A stretch of 62,000 nt of DNA from Zygnema cylindricum (lineage: Eukaryota; Streptophyta; Zygnematophyceae; Zygnematales; Zygnemataceae). Where the stretch lies: assembly GCA_037447655.1 (NCBI GenBank), contig JBBHKE010002782.1, forward strand, positions 23,851 to 85,850. Direction: 5' to 3'. The notes under the pieces are model-generated. The model was given only the letters and a program-made list of their open reading frames with translations, had not been told where the DNA came from and did not search any database. Position 1 is the first letter of the stretch; every line of letters begins with the position of its first letter. Positions 21,751 to 34,699 of this stretch are shown one piece after another. A program made the translations under genes and the position numbers.

Positions 21751-24501
21751 TACTAGTGTTGCATATGGAACTGGAGTTGACAAATTTCGATTTTCAATAT
21801 TGAGGTGGGCAACGATCTTTGTCATTATGGCGGTGTGATCTTGATAGTAAACCTAGTTTTTTCCTACACATTTCAAACCGCATGACATTGCGTCTGACTT
21901 TAACTCTTGGTTTCCCAATGACTGTTTTAACATCAAAGCTTTTAGGAGTAAAGCTAGAGAGCACCAAAAAAACTTTATAACCCTTGAAGATGAAATTATG
22001 GGTCAACCATTCAAGCCGTCGGAAGAGGACTTACGTAACCGCACACAAATGGACCACACTTAGAGTTAAGACAATTCAAGTAAACACAATAGAAGCCTTC
22101 AAACAAATCAAGAAGATAGCGATAATGGAAGATGATAGGCAAATAGTTGTCCACATTTAGACTGAATAGGCACGTTTTTTGACATTGTGGTCATGTTACA
22201 ATCAAACGATGTTATACAAGGGTGTTATACACATGTTATAGTAATCCTCTACATGGAAGCTACAATAAAATATCAAACACTTGTAACTCATGTCAACTAT
22301 GAAAAAGTGGTTTTTTTTAATTTGACGTAAAACACAACTTGTCAACGTATCATGTGTGAGTTTTGAAAGTTACATTTCTTTGTGTGTAACTTGCACATCT
22401 TACTTCGTGGAGCATTTCGCTTGAGAATATGTACATTACGGAATGTTCATCCAAATATTGCAAGTTTAGTGATGAGAATTGTGCCTATGCAACTACTGAG
22501 CAACAGCTCAATTGTAACTCTTGTCTACGTGTCATAACATATCCGGTTGTGAATCGGTCAATCTGACGGTGAATCAATAATCGCTGGTAAATCGCCTAGC
22601 GATTTGAAGAGATTGTCGAGTCCCATCGCCATAAACCGTACAACGCGGCAGGTATCCAGTAATGTCGTGTATTGCCCCGGGTCCTACATCGCGGTGATAT
22701 GGGGTATCGGATGAAATCACACTTTCCAAAATAGAATCCATAAAATCTTCCAGCAAAACCAAAAATATACAAAACACCTTATAAGACCCCAGGAGAAAAA
22801 AGTTAGGGACAAACTTAATTGATTAGAGGCACGATTTTTTGGAGGACGCATGTAAAAAAAAAACTTCCAATGCTGGTGCAATTTTTAGCTACTTCAAATA
22901 ACGAGAGCGAAAATTGGCAATATCGCGATACAAAAACGTGCTTAAACAAATACCTATAGTTGAGTATTGGATGGATAACGAACTTTGTAGAATCTGTTGA
23001 AAACGAGTCTGCTATGCAACTCAAGTAACACCTGGATCAAAAGAATGTATGGCTTATTTCAAAAGGGCATAATCTCATACTTTACTAGTTTGCAAACGAT
23101 ATTTATAAATAAAGGTACGGAAATTTGAGACTTCTATGAAACACTTACATTATTATACCGTTGGAGTAGAGGCATTTTTCTTCATTGTGTTATCCATACC
23201 ATACCTTCAGGAGTTTTGCTTAAACATCAGAATTAAAAACCAATTTTTGAAAGAGAGTTAAAACGGATTTTTTTGGAATATCATATAGAAATTGAGCGCT
23301 TTAATTTTTATTGTAATCTGGTCATTGTTGTTTCCCGAATTGGGGAAAGGTGGTACTATATCTATGGGCAAAAATAAGCCTTTTGCGATGAGTTGAGCGT
23401 TTTAGATTTTAAATCTACATCTTATAAATAGTACGCACTAAATGATTCTTACGAAATCCTTATAGTATTTTGTACGTGTACATTCTTTTGTTTATGCACT
23501 TTTGTCCCTTTCACTTAATTTTAAGTTAGTATGCTCTGTTAGTTTGGTGCGATGAGGGCAATTTATTAGATTATCCGTCCCCAAAAAATTTGTCAGTTCT
23601 CCATTTTTAAACTTGACATCCGCTCAACCGTATTAGTCCGTAATATATTATGAACTTTTCCTTGATAAAAAACATCAATTTGACTACCGGAACAATACCC
23701 TCTCCTTTTTGTCTTGTTCCCTTGTGTGTTTTTTTGTTTTTTTGTCCCTTCTTTAAGTACGGCATCTACTTCTACACCTTACATCCTCCTCTACCCCTTT
23801 TATTGCTTACGGGTACCAATCACATAGGTCTAGCGATGGAGACCGCTTATGCGAGTTGATGAGGAAATTAAAATACTTGGGAGTAACGCAAAATTTGTAG
23901 TTTTTATTTTCTTGTTGATAATTTTATAATAATATCTATATGGGTTTCCTAATAGAGGCTAAATCTAAGTTACAAACTACTACCATTGTCTATGGACAAA
24001 ATCAAAAATTATGTTGTTGTTGCTAGAAATCATTCATTCGATTATTTATAGAGGACGAAGAAATTTAATAACAATCTCAAATCACATACCTACAGATGTA
24101 GTTTACTTTCAAGTCGGAAAATAACTTGGCACAACATCAATGTCTTCCGAATATTTTTATTCAACAGGATCACAAATATTTGCTGCTAAGCATGAGATTG
24201 AAGAAACAAGCATGAGATTGAAGAAACAAAAGCTGGAAACAAAAAATGCATATGATTGTTATAAATCGAATTTTGTATTCATTGTCCTTTTTTATAGTAA
24301 CATACAAAATTTCAAATCTACACCCTTCCAGACGTTCTACTTTCATCTTTCCAGTTGACACTTGTCAGTATTTGAGCTGTTTTCACAAACCTATTCGTCT
24401 AATAGGGAGACTTAAAAAACCCTTGTTGTACCGACAACAACCATTTCCGCTTCTGCAAAACGTTTTTGGAAAAGAAACACTAACAACATCTAATACTCCG
24501 T

Positions 24502-26171
24502 CTAAAAAGCCACACACCGTCGTGATTCTGGAAAAACATTCTCCATATCTGGAGGAACATTGTAAGCCTCAGAACTCCCATATTCCACAATGAAACTGTT
24601 TACGGAAAGTACGATACAACGATTTAAAAAAAAGCTGGCATTTCGATCTGTCTGGTACTGCCTCGCCTTCAGTTTCGCGTCCTCTCCCGTGAAATAAAAC
24701 TGATTTTGAGGAGAGTCATAAGTGGGAGGACATTCACGGAATTCTCCCTCTCCTGATTGGTCCACCTCTACCACTACCTCTTTTCCGGTTTTTGAAGTTC
24801 GCAGACCTGGACTGAGATCCTCGGATTCATCCTTTGTCTTATTCTGGACCAGATGGAAACTTGGGATTTGTTCGGAGTATCCTTCGAAGTAAAAATCGCA
24901 AACTTCCAGGGGGGAGGAAGGACATGTGGAGAAGCACAAGGACGGAGGAGGGGGAGAGGGAGGTGGTGAACGAGGTGGAGAGGGAGACAGGGAAGGTGGA
25001 GGAGATGGACGGGGAGAGGAAGGTGGGGACGGAGGTGGAGAGGGAGACGGGGAAGGTGGAGGAGATGGACGGGGAGAGGGAGGTGGGGACCGAGGTGGAG
25101 AGGGAGGTGGGGACCGAGGTGGAGAGGGAGGTGGGGACCGAGGTGGAGAGGGAGGTGGGGACCGAGGTGGAGAGGGAGATGGGGAAGGTGGAGGAGATGG
25201 ACGGGGAGAGGGAGAAGGGGGCGGATGCGAAGAGGGAGGTGGAGAAGACGGAGGAGGGGAGGGATTGGAAATTTTCTTCTCAAGTAGCTTGCAAATGGGA
25301 AGACCCAGAAGAGGAATCTTGAGAGTCAAACAAAGCTGGTCCTCCGGGTAGGTCGTACCTCCCTCCCCTCCCTTCAATTTCTCGATGTTGAGGGGAAGCG
25401 CCTCACATTTCTCCTCGAAAGGGAACTCCGGAGAAAAGGTCTGCAAGAGGAGAGATGGCGGTAAAGGATAGATTTTTGGCACAGGTGGTAATACGATTGG
25501 AGGACAGAAGGTGGGTCATACGTAGACATCTAATTTGGGAGTTGTTTTAATAGCTATTTTTGGAGAATGGATTTTTGGTGATGAATGGGAAATAGGGTGG
25601 AAAGCTTTTGAGGATTGTGCTTGCAGGAAAAGGAGGATGTCAGTGTAAGCTTTTTGGTAGTGTTAATGGTGTCATTGGAAAACTGTTTATTTTGTTGTAC
25701 ATTTTTTTCCAGGTATTCCGATATCATGAGGGATTAATTTTGATATCGGGATTGTATAAACATGTTACTTCCTTTCACACTCCTTGATCTCCTAAAGGGA
25801 AGCCCGATTATCATGCTTTTACAACGACGTTTTTAATTACATTACGCATTCAATTGTAGACTAAAGAGCCCACATTTCCCAATTTTTTTGTATTCGGAAT
25901 CGCCGTCGTTTCCTTTACCAGTTTTTTGCAGAAGTCGCTGATGACGTCAGCAATGTCCAGCTCAGCAAATCCCCCGCTGACGTCATCCTTGACTGTGACA
26001 CCATCCCAGTGGCAGCGTCGGGCCACCTCAAAGGCGCATTTTTTCCACACAGCCTCCCTCAGATAGCACCCGAGCACTGCCAGCTGGACCGGGCCACGCG
26101 GCCGCCACTGCCAGCGTCACCACTGTCACACACACGTGCCGCAGCTTGCCCAGCCACGTGGAGCCAGCCAT
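24502..26171 (-). pseudogene. P1: Ser-Pro-Pro-rich secreted protein gene, frameshifted exon 1
   Basis: Two exons by comparison with P2: exon 1 26171-25919 (donor CTG|GTAAAGG), exon 2 25440-24502 (acceptor CTTGCAG|ACC), both phase 0. Exon 1 encodes MAGSTWLGKLRHVCVTVVTL, a signal peptide, then a Cys-containing segment. Exon 2 has FPFEEKCE, YPEDQLCLTLKIPLLGLPIC, about 110 residues of Ser-Pro-Pro/Arg repeats, then VCDFYFEGYSEQIPSFHLVQ and a Cys-poor C-terminal domain of about 130 residues. In exon 1 an A6 run (A5 in P2 and P3, near 26058) shifts the frame, and a further G gain and G loss alter FEVPDAATW. Either the gene is dead or these are homopolymer errors. Proteins of this layout are extracellular wall or matrix glycoproteins (pherophorin-like); the assignment rests on architecture only. 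Confidence 0.78.
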
Positions 26172-26560
<389 letters not shown>

Positions 26561-27280
26561 CGTGACAGTGAGGATATTCCGTACAGTTCCACAGCATTTC
26601 TGGCAGTTCTGGACGCGCGTGCCTCTCCAATGCGGCCACGTGGCGACTGAAAGGGAGAAAATGTCGGCGGGAAGGTACCGAATCGGCGGGCTTGTCGGGA
26701 TTGTGTCGGTGGCCGACATTCTTTGGTACAAGTACTGTACTTCACATAAAAGCCGTACTGTACCGCGATACAAAATTTCAACTGTTTCATACTTTCAACC
26801 GCGGATGTGCTTGCAGACGCCTGCTGAATCTGTATCACACGTGTGAGAACATCTGACGACAGGTGAAGAGAAGCTGCTCCGTCACGGCACGTCACGTCGC
26901 ATTCCGTTTGTTTTTCGGTCGGTCCGGCTGGCAGCAGAAGTCGGTTTCAGTGCCACCTGTACAAATTCCTTGGAATTACTATATGTGGTTTTAGCGTACT
27001 ATACGCGTGTGTTTCATGCTTTGCTTGTAGTACTCGAAAATTTCATCTAACATTTCCAATTGTTTTGGCACAATGAAGTGATGCAATGCTATCACCCAAA
27101 AACTTGGGAGACCTTTCACATAATTTTCCAAATACATGTTTTTGTAAGTAATTAGTTTAACATTTACACGTATGAAAAATTGGGCAGATAAATTTATTGA
27201 CGTATATTTTTAGTCCCTCCATTGTAACTTGACTCTGTTTTTTCACATTAGTTTAGATGCTCGATGAGATTTATTTAATT

Positions 27281-28770
27281 TTTTTACGCCGAATTTACAG
27301 TGTCGCCGAAATTACAGTGTTGCCGAAATCACAAGAGTTCAGAGCTTGTTTCAGAGGATATCTTCCTATATTTCTGTGTAGATTGAATAAGAGTTTACGA
27401 ACAAAGGTATAGAATCTTGACATGTCCTTGAAACAATTCCGTTATTCTACTGTTGAAGCAGATGCCATTTTTCATTATCTTTGTTATCCATATCCTGATT
27501 GGTTTGCTTTTCGTTTCCCCGATATTCAATATCTCTAGATGGGAAGAAATTTGTGTTTTTTGGCCATACAATACAGTTTACAGTTTTTTTTTTTGTTTAT
27601 TGTGATTATGCCAATCATTGTTTCAAAGTTTGCAAGTTCTTTTATTTAACTCAGAGTAGCTTCAGAAAAGTGAACAAGATCCCCGATTTACATTGCCTAC
27701 ATGATGCTGTACTGGTGATGTGAACCGAATTGCGTACGACTTAATACCGAGACCCTGTCGATATGTCTGTAAAGCTGCGCCAGATACTTGGCCAGACTTG
27801 CCAATAAGAATCAATACCATTATGCTTCTATTTTTGGCATTCGGTTTTGCAGATTACGCACATCAACGGCTCAGGAAAAAATGGGTCTTCCAAATTTTGT
27901 CATTCAACAATACAATGAAATAAAATAGATCAATATGGTCGAGCATTAACAAATGGTCTTAACAAATTCAGATTAGGCACTGTACGTCACAAAAGTGAAA
28001 ATAACATAATGCCAACTACCATATCTATTTTCCAGTCTACCACTGTCTTACGACATAAACACAGAATCGATAGTATTGAAATTTCTGTGCCATTTTTCTT
28101 TTAAATTTGAATAAGTTTTGTAGGTGGGAGTTGCACACACAATATTCAGATCCGTAACAAATTCCAATTATGTTTACCCGCAAAGATGTCGTGTCGCACC
28201 ACATCGACAGGATCATCAAAACGGTTTTCCTCTTTTCTTTTACAAGAAGAACATCACGTCCTTTATAACTATACAGTAAACTTTTCAAATGTAGAATCTC
28301 CAACCTGTGCAGACCTACATTCTGCTATCAATACCCAAACTAAACTTGAATTTTTTTATCTATGCACCCTTAAAAAACATACTTTTTTTCCGCACTTGTC
28401 TTCCATGTAACATCAAACAAAAATTCATGCGTTTTCTATATAATATCAAATTGTCCAAATAAAATACCATACCAATTGAATCCTTTTTCTATGTCAATTG
28501 TTTTACTGAAATTTCTTTAGGAGTTAAGTTCACTAAAAAATAACTAATAATTCATTTCATAAATTGAACAAAACAGGGATGTAAAAAACAATAAAAGGTT
28601 AATGCAGCCTAATAACTCATCTTGTCAGTATACAATTGATGTTTATATGGGGAATTGCTGCCCCTTCCTTTTTATCTTTCGTTAGGATTGTTTTCTCCCC
28701 GTTAACCTTATTCAAATCTAGAGAAATAAATATGTTTAAACTTGCTGAAACAGACCAATACGATTTGCAG
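27281..28770. other. AT-rich region without recognised genes
   Basis: Short ORFs only, none with recognisable domains, codon bias or splice context. No tandem repeats of note. Confidence 0.5.
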
Positions 28771-29000
28771 ACAATTATCCAATACTGCAATGTTTTTCTG
28801 AAGCTTCCGTAGTTCCTGCTTTTCTTATATTTTCTTTTTTCCAATTCGGGTTAAAAGAGTTCCATATCATTATTTCCCCATTTTCCTCACTCTCATTTCC
28901 CTCATTGACCTCTCTCGCATTTCCCCCAATTCCCCAAATCCCCCTTTCCCTCTTATCCCTCATTTTCCCCACACTCATCTCCTTCATTTTCCCCCTTTCC

Positions 29001-30455
29001 TTATGTTTCAGAGTGTTCTTGTTTGACGAATGATAAAGTTGGACTTTTGCCATTTCCCCGGAAACAATCTCTAATTTGTTCGTCTCCCAAACTTCTCGCT
29101 CTCCCAAGAGCTCCTCTCTTCTCCCAATTTTGTTCATTATTACTACCATAACTCCCTCTCTCCTCATATCTAAACCTCTCATCCTTGGCTACCACACCCA
29201 TTCTCTCTCTTCCTCCCTCTTCCTTCTTCACCCTCTCATATCCATGGTTACCGCCCCTCCTGCTATCAGTTGTCAATCCTCCGTAAGCTCGACCCGGAGT
29301 ACTCGACCTTGACTTTGGGATTTCTCTCATGTACCCATTTATACCCCTTTCTTCTTCTTTAGCTCGCATTGCGTCCCTATTATTGGTCCACTCCGGATAG
29401 GCTCCTACAAGGTGTAAAATTGAATCCGATGAAGTTCGGGACAAAGGAATGGCTAAAGGTATGGCCGACCCAAAATCTTGTTCATAGAAAGACCTGTTTC
29501 CGTTCGTGCCGTTTAACGGAATTTTGTCGTCTCTGTATCCGTTATCGTTGCCGATTCTTTTGGGGTTTACCGGAGGTCGCCTCGACTCGTTCCCGGAAAT
29601 TGACTTCGGGTCAACTTGCCAGCTGGCTTGCTCAGATTGCGAAATCATATATTTTTGACCCGCGTTCACACTCGACGACGAAACCGGTTTTGACTGAAAT
29701 CTGTTCGCAGCTTTCGCACTAGACGACAAAACTGGTTCGGACTGAAATTGGTTGACCACGTGGCGTGAGTCAACCGCCTTGGGAATGCCACGTGGATGCT
29801 TGGAACTTGTTGCATTTTTTGTTGTTGGCTCCATTAAATGGGAGTTTTCAGTTTTGTCCTGTTGTGGGGTTTCTTGTCCGTATCTTCTGTCTTTTTCGGA
29901 AACTCCAAAAGGGACCCCATTTCTACCCACATTTGTAGAAAATACTCCATTTTTTTTTCCACCGTCAACCGTACGGTTTTCCGGCCATGGCGGCGATTCT
30001 ACCCCTTTAGACACTTGGTTATAATTACCCATTTTTCCCACTTCTTGGTTTCCCCTTTTTTCTTTTCGAGTCCCTTTTTTATTATGATGCTTCAGAAAAA
30101 CTAGCTTTTGTCGGAAATGGGACAAGTCAAACAAATCATGTCCTTTCCCTTTGTCTTTTTCCTCCCGGACGTCCGTACTTTTGTCGCCAACACGTGTCGT
30201 TTCCTGGCTGACTTCCTGAATTTCGTACGGATTTTCACAAGTAGTGGGACCCACAGCTGTACCCTTTCGAAAATTCCAAAAGTGACGTCTTTCCCGGGGA
30301 CCAATGTCGGTCGTCTCTCCTCCTCCTCCTCCGCTCCAATGCCGCCTTGGTGTTAGTTTGTCGTTTTCTACAAAATTTGTCGTATCTGAAGAAGTCAAAA
30401 GTGGAGAAGGAGCGGAAGGAATAGAAAATCGCCGCCCTTCAGAGGTCAGCGCCAT
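29001..30455 (-). CDS. Unrecognised, probably disordered 484-residue protein
   Basis: A single long open frame. The first in-frame ATG is at 30455 (MALTSEGRRFSIPSAPSP); an in-frame GTG at 30530 gives 25 more codons but is not a likely start. The protein is rich in Ser, Gly, Asn, Lys, Arg and Glu, with no membrane segment or cysteine pattern. It has a Lys/Arg-rich block (HHNKKGTRKEKRG) in the first half, an imperfect 14-residue repeat (QFQSEPVLSSSAKA / RFQSKPVSSSSVNA) in the middle, and an Arg/Glu/Gly-rich end. I do not recognise the family. A 484-codon frame in AT-rich DNA is unlikely by chance, and its GC content exceeds its flanks. Introns at either end cannot be excluded. Function unknown. 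Confidence 0.6.
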   Translation of the reverse strand: MALTSEGRRFSIPSAPSPLLTSSDTTNFVENDKLTPRRHWSGGGGGETTDIGPRERRHFWNFRKGTAVGPTTCENPYEIQEVSQETTRVGDKSTDVREEKDKGKGHDLFDLSHFRQKLVFLKHHNKKGTRKEKRGNQEVGKMGNYNQVSKGVESPPWPENRTVDGGKKNGVFSTNVGRNGVPFGVSEKDRRYGQETPQQDKTENSHLMEPTTKNATSSKHPRGIPKAVDSRHVVNQFQSEPVLSSSAKAANRFQSKPVSSSSVNAGQKYMISQSEQASWQVDPKSISGNESRRPPVNPKRIGNDNGYRDDKIPLNGTNGNRSFYEQDFGSAIPLAIPLSRTSSDSILHLVGAYPEWTNNRDAMRAKEEERGINGYMREIPKSRSSTPGRAYGGLTTDSRRGGNHGYERVKKEEGGRERMGVVAKDERFRYEERGSYGSNNEQNWEKRGALGRARSLGDEQIRDCFRGNGKSPTLSFVKQEHSET

Positions 30456-30846
30456 TTCCGGGAACTTTCCGGGGAAATTGAGGATTTTTAAGTTTCTGCC
30501 AGCTGTCCTTCCGGTGCTGGAAATATCCACTCGATTAGTCCACGTGGCAAAATATTACGCTATGAAGAAAATTTTCGTACGTTTGAATTCGTGAGAGATG
30601 CCGAAAAAATGGGACGAAAAAAATCACTTTTCCCGCCTTTTTCTTCTTGCGTACAAATTCAAAAAAAATCTTATGGAAAGAAATAGATTTTATTTTTTTT
30701 CTTTTTGTAATAGCAATTAGGTGAAGGGCTTTTTTTCTTTGAATGGTTAAGGGAACAATGAGAATGATGAGAGAGAGAGACGACTTAAAAAACTAAAAAG
30801 CGAGAGGCTGCAAGGCAGATTTCGACGTATTGTACTTGCTATTATT

Positions 30847-30987
30847 GGTCTGTGTCAGACCTACGGAAAGTACAAAAAAAAATCAAGAGCGTAGGCCTAA
30901 CCGGAGGCGGCCAGGTGGAAGGACGCGATATCATTGTCGGTGCCGGATTACCGGGCGACGTGGACGTCGCAAAAATGAGGAAGTAAT
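30847..30987 (+). other. Exon-like open stretch
   Basis: A GC-rich island in AT-rich DNA. In one plus-strand frame it reads SVSDLRKVQKKIK, then SVGLTGGGQVEGRDIIVGAG, then LPGDVDVAKMRK and a stop. The preceding text (ctgtgtcag at 30849-30857) could be a 3' splice site. The composition looks protein-like, but I find no partner exon upstream, where the 484-residue gene lies on the other strand. It could be a gene relic or a chance frame. Confidence 0.3.
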
Positions 30988-31156
30988 TTCCCGCGGAATA
31001 TCCGGAGATTGGAAGGAATGGGGCGAAATTAGGGTTTAGTGTAAGTGAATCTGAGAATTTTTTTGAATTGGACGCAACCAATGAGGTACTGTTTCGTCTG
31101 ACCGAACGTCGAATTCTAATTTTGTTTTGGAGATTTTGTTCGTAGGGTACACCGTA

Positions 31157-31375
31157 CACCGGCCATTGTTGTTAACGTTAATTATTTTCTGGGTAGACAG
31201 AAGCGTTCAGCTCCGCGATGGACCGTTGGATTCTTTTTTTGAGGCAAGCAAATCGAAAGGTGACGGGTCGTACCTTCTGATCATGATGTCATGATTGAAA
31301 ATCGAAAAAATAAGCGACGAGAAAAAGAGGTTTGACTGCCCAGAAAATGTTTAACGCTAATAGCGATGGGCGGTG
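31157..31375. mobile_element. CACCG-family MITE (219 bp)
   Basis: Terminal inverted repeats of about 40 bp begin CACCGGCCATTGTTGTTAAC on the left and CACCGCCCATCGCTATTAGC on the right, with TA on both sides (31155-31156, 31376-31377). A TA target duplication suggests a Tc1/mariner-type transposase. Internal sequence is short and noncoding. Confidence 0.75.
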
Positions 31376-31611
31376 TAGTTCGTCATTGAAACGGTGAGCC
31401 CTCCGTTTTGTCAATTTGTGCAAAGCTGAAGGGACACGCAAGCACTTTTGCTACAAAACAAATCTTAACCAATAAAGTTTTGTTTTTTTCTACCATTATT
31501 AAATACGACACGAAGCGGAGAACTCTCCGCTTCAATGGCGAGACGCCCTTATGATGAGGGGAAAGAATATCCTGAAAATTTAGAATGCCGTACACAAAGG
31601 ATACAAAACTA

Positions 31612-32226
31612 CACCGCGAATCGTAATTAGAGTAATGAAAAAATTAGAGTAAAAAAACAAAAAAAAACAATTAGAGTAATGAACTCTAATTTATGTGATA
31701 GAACTTTTTCACAGAGGAAGTTTACTCTAATTTATTTAAGTACTCTATATTGGGTTATGTCGGCAATAATTATCCGCGCTTAAATTATGAACACTAAATT
31801 ACGTAGATGTACAAAATCTGTCAGTCCGTATAGTTTTGACGTCATTATGACGCTAGTATTATTTGTCGCGCTGAATGTCAGTTAATGTTCACACTGACGA
31901 CGATGCTGTCGACGGACGAGAGTTATGCGAACGGTTTTTTTCGATGTGATTGATTTTTCGTTTAGTGTGATTTCACGTGCGAGCGCGATTCTATTAAATC
32001 ATTATTTGTACCTTTTTACTTAAAAAAGTACAGTTTAGCACGGTCGAACATCGTCCGTACTCCACATTATTTAAAACGAACCTATATTACAATTTTTCAC
32101 GCTAATTAAACCTTACCTAAATTAGAATAATGAAAAAATTAGAATCGTTTACTCTATTTGATGTCATAGAGTCGAAATTTCGAGCGACCGAATTAGAGTA
32201 ATTTACTCTAGTTACGATTCGCGGTG
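31612..32226. mobile_element. CACCG-family MITE (615 bp)
   Basis: Inverted termini CACCGCGAATCGTAATTAGA and CACCGCGAATCGTAACTAGA, flanked by TA (31610-31611, 32227-32228). The interior repeats attagagtaa and ctctaattta motifs. Noncoding. Confidence 0.85.
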
Positions 32227-32999
32227 TATAGTTTGGCTTTTGTCTGTTCTTTTTTGTACGCATACGTAAATTTCAGACGCCATAAAATTTACGACCTTGT
32301 TTTTAACAAACTTTTTCCTTAAAGACAAAAAATAGGTGATCCTGTCGCAAGATCCAGATTACGGTTCAAATTCACTTTTTGGTACGATACTTTTTTTGTC
32401 TTCTTATCTCATCCACTTGTTTTATGGCGGTCCCCGATTTTAACAACTGGCAGTACCACTGGGCTGCTACGTTACAGGAAATTTCAGCTCACGTCCTCTC
32501 CACCGCACGTCAAAATATAAAATCTACAATCTGATTAAAGCTGCCGGACCCATTTACTCCTGTTGCACATTATTAGAGCGTCATCATCGTATCTGGTTAC
32601 CGAATATTTCAGACAGATACTAACCGTGCCATATTTGAACGCTATTTCGTACCGTAAGGTGTATTTGACCGTACCGTATTTATTGTCGGTGAGCACTACT
32701 CTGGATTTTATTATATATTACGACCTTGACCGTACTATGACCGTACTAAAGAATCAGAGGATCTCGTTTTTCACCTGATCCTTTGTTTAGAACAAAAGTC
32801 AGCAAGACGACAAGACATGTATCTAGTCATCTTCAATTCCAGAATTTAGTACGGAAGTACGTGGCAGCTTTTCGTCCACTCCCTTTGGGCTCGACCGCCC
32901 GAAGCTCAATGATTGGGAACGCCACGGAAACTCCGGTCGGCCTTTCATTTTCCGCGCGTTATTATAGTTACTTTCTCCCGTTTTTTAAAAGGATCTTAC

Positions 33000-33020
33000 C
33001 CCCCCCCCCCCCCCCCCCTC
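33000..33020. repeat. Poly-C run (about 19 C)
   Basis: Uninterrupted cytosine run preceding cctcctctta. A second run of about 24 C lies at 34407-34430 inside the MITE at 34243-34618. Confidence 0.9.
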
Positions 33021-33289
33021 CTCTTATGTATAGAGTGTCAATAACAAACTAATTCGACCCGTAGCAATTTGTTGGGCGCCTTTTGATTACCAATAGTATC
33101 AGTCATTGGAAGTATGGCGATATGAAATGCAGCTATACACACATTACTTTTCACAATTTTTTTTCCTTTACCTTTTTTATTTATTTGACTTGACAAATTT
33201 GTAGGCTTAAATTTTGACGTGGTTGACGCAAATGGCCAACCTTAATCTCGAAAAAATAGTTATTTTTGACTACAAAACTGCATTACGTA

Positions 33290-33750
33290 CATCGTGAATC
33301 GCAATTAGCGTTAAAAAATAATTATTGTAAAAAACATGTAGCGTTAATAACTCTAATTTAGGTTGATGGCACTTCGCCAAAAAAAAAAATACTCTAATTT
33401 ATTCAATAACGCTAATTTGGTTACACTTCTCCCAGAGTGTAGCTTGTATAACCTGTGCTCACACAAAAGACGTTTAGACATGTGAGGACAAATTTGCGTG
33501 ATTTTTCCTCAACTTTATCATTGGGAACCAAACCTGAGTGCACTTTTACACGGCGACGCACTCAATTTTTAGTGTCAACGCCTTTGTGTGACACTTATAC
33601 TGCATATGTGTACGGAATAATGAGCAGTTATAGTAAAGAGTGACACATTTCGTACTCTACACAATTGAAAACTGTCCAACTTAGAGTTATTAACGCTAAT
33701 TGAACAGTACCTATGTTAACATAAAAAAAAAATAGAGTTAGTAATTCTAT
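33290..33750. mobile_element. Degenerate CACCG-family MITE remnant
   Basis: TA followed by CATCGTGAATCGCAATTAGC at 33290 resembles the family terminus, and the interior has the same agcgttaa / ctctaattta motifs. A matching right end is not clear. The ORFs here are not convincing. Confidence 0.4.
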
Positions 33751-34242
33751 TTTAGGTTCGAGGTTCAAAATTTGGGGGCGTCGAATTAGATTCAGGCTGT
33801 ACGGGTATGACATGAAAAGAGTTTTTTTTTTTTTTTTTTTTACTGCCTTTGGGCATATTTCAGTGACATGTTGATTGAGAAAAGCAAAAAAAAACAACAT
33901 TGGGAAGCCATGGCGGAAAGCTTTGGAATCAGTGACTTCGGCGCTGTCACAAGCGGGCATGGCATCACAATGTCACAAAAAATGCAAACATCTACAGTGT
34001 CACAAAATAAGTAAAAGTTTACAACGTCACAATAAAAAAACGACTTACAATGTTGAATCGTCATAAATTATATAGCGTTTACAACCTTCAAAATATTAAA
34101 TATTTCATTTCCGAACATTGGAACATCTTGAGAAATGGTACGTCAAATCTTCAATAAATAAAAAGTTATTTCGCTAAGTTTCGCATACATGAGAACAAAC
34201 CCTAAAATTCCAAAATCTTGGCGACAAAAATAGTCATGTAGT

Positions 34243-34618
34243 TAGTGTTGTGTATCGAAGGCTCCTCGTCAATATTCGACATGCACCTAATTTTGGGTAC
34301 CCGATAATCGATATATCGTTACGATATATTGAGAAGGCCAATATCGCGACGCTAAGCCTATATATCGCCCAAATAATTCGATATAATTTTACCGCGATAC
34401 ATATTACCCCCCCCCCCCCCCCCCCCCCCCGGTGGCGCGCCCTCGGTGGGGTGGGGGGGAGAGATTTTCTGTACCATATCTGTACGGACTTCAACTTCCT
34501 ACCAAATATATTGCGATATTTTTTGTGGAGCGATGTATCGAGCCCTCTGACTGTTCGATATCCTATATATCGAATATTGAATTTATCGCGTTAAATTTTT
34601 ACCCGATACACAACACTA
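34243..34618. mobile_element. GTGTTGTGTATCG-family MITE (376 bp)
   Basis: Begins TAGTGTTGTGTATCG and ends with its exact inverted complement. The interior has many cgatat steps and a 24-C run. Same termini as 60943-61742. The target duplication is not clear. Noncoding. Confidence 0.75.
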
Positions 34619-34699
34619 CCTGTAACTTTGGTCCTATGGAGTGCTACTTAATTGAACTAAGGGTGTGTACCAATAGCACGTTACTTAAAGAGGCATAAT

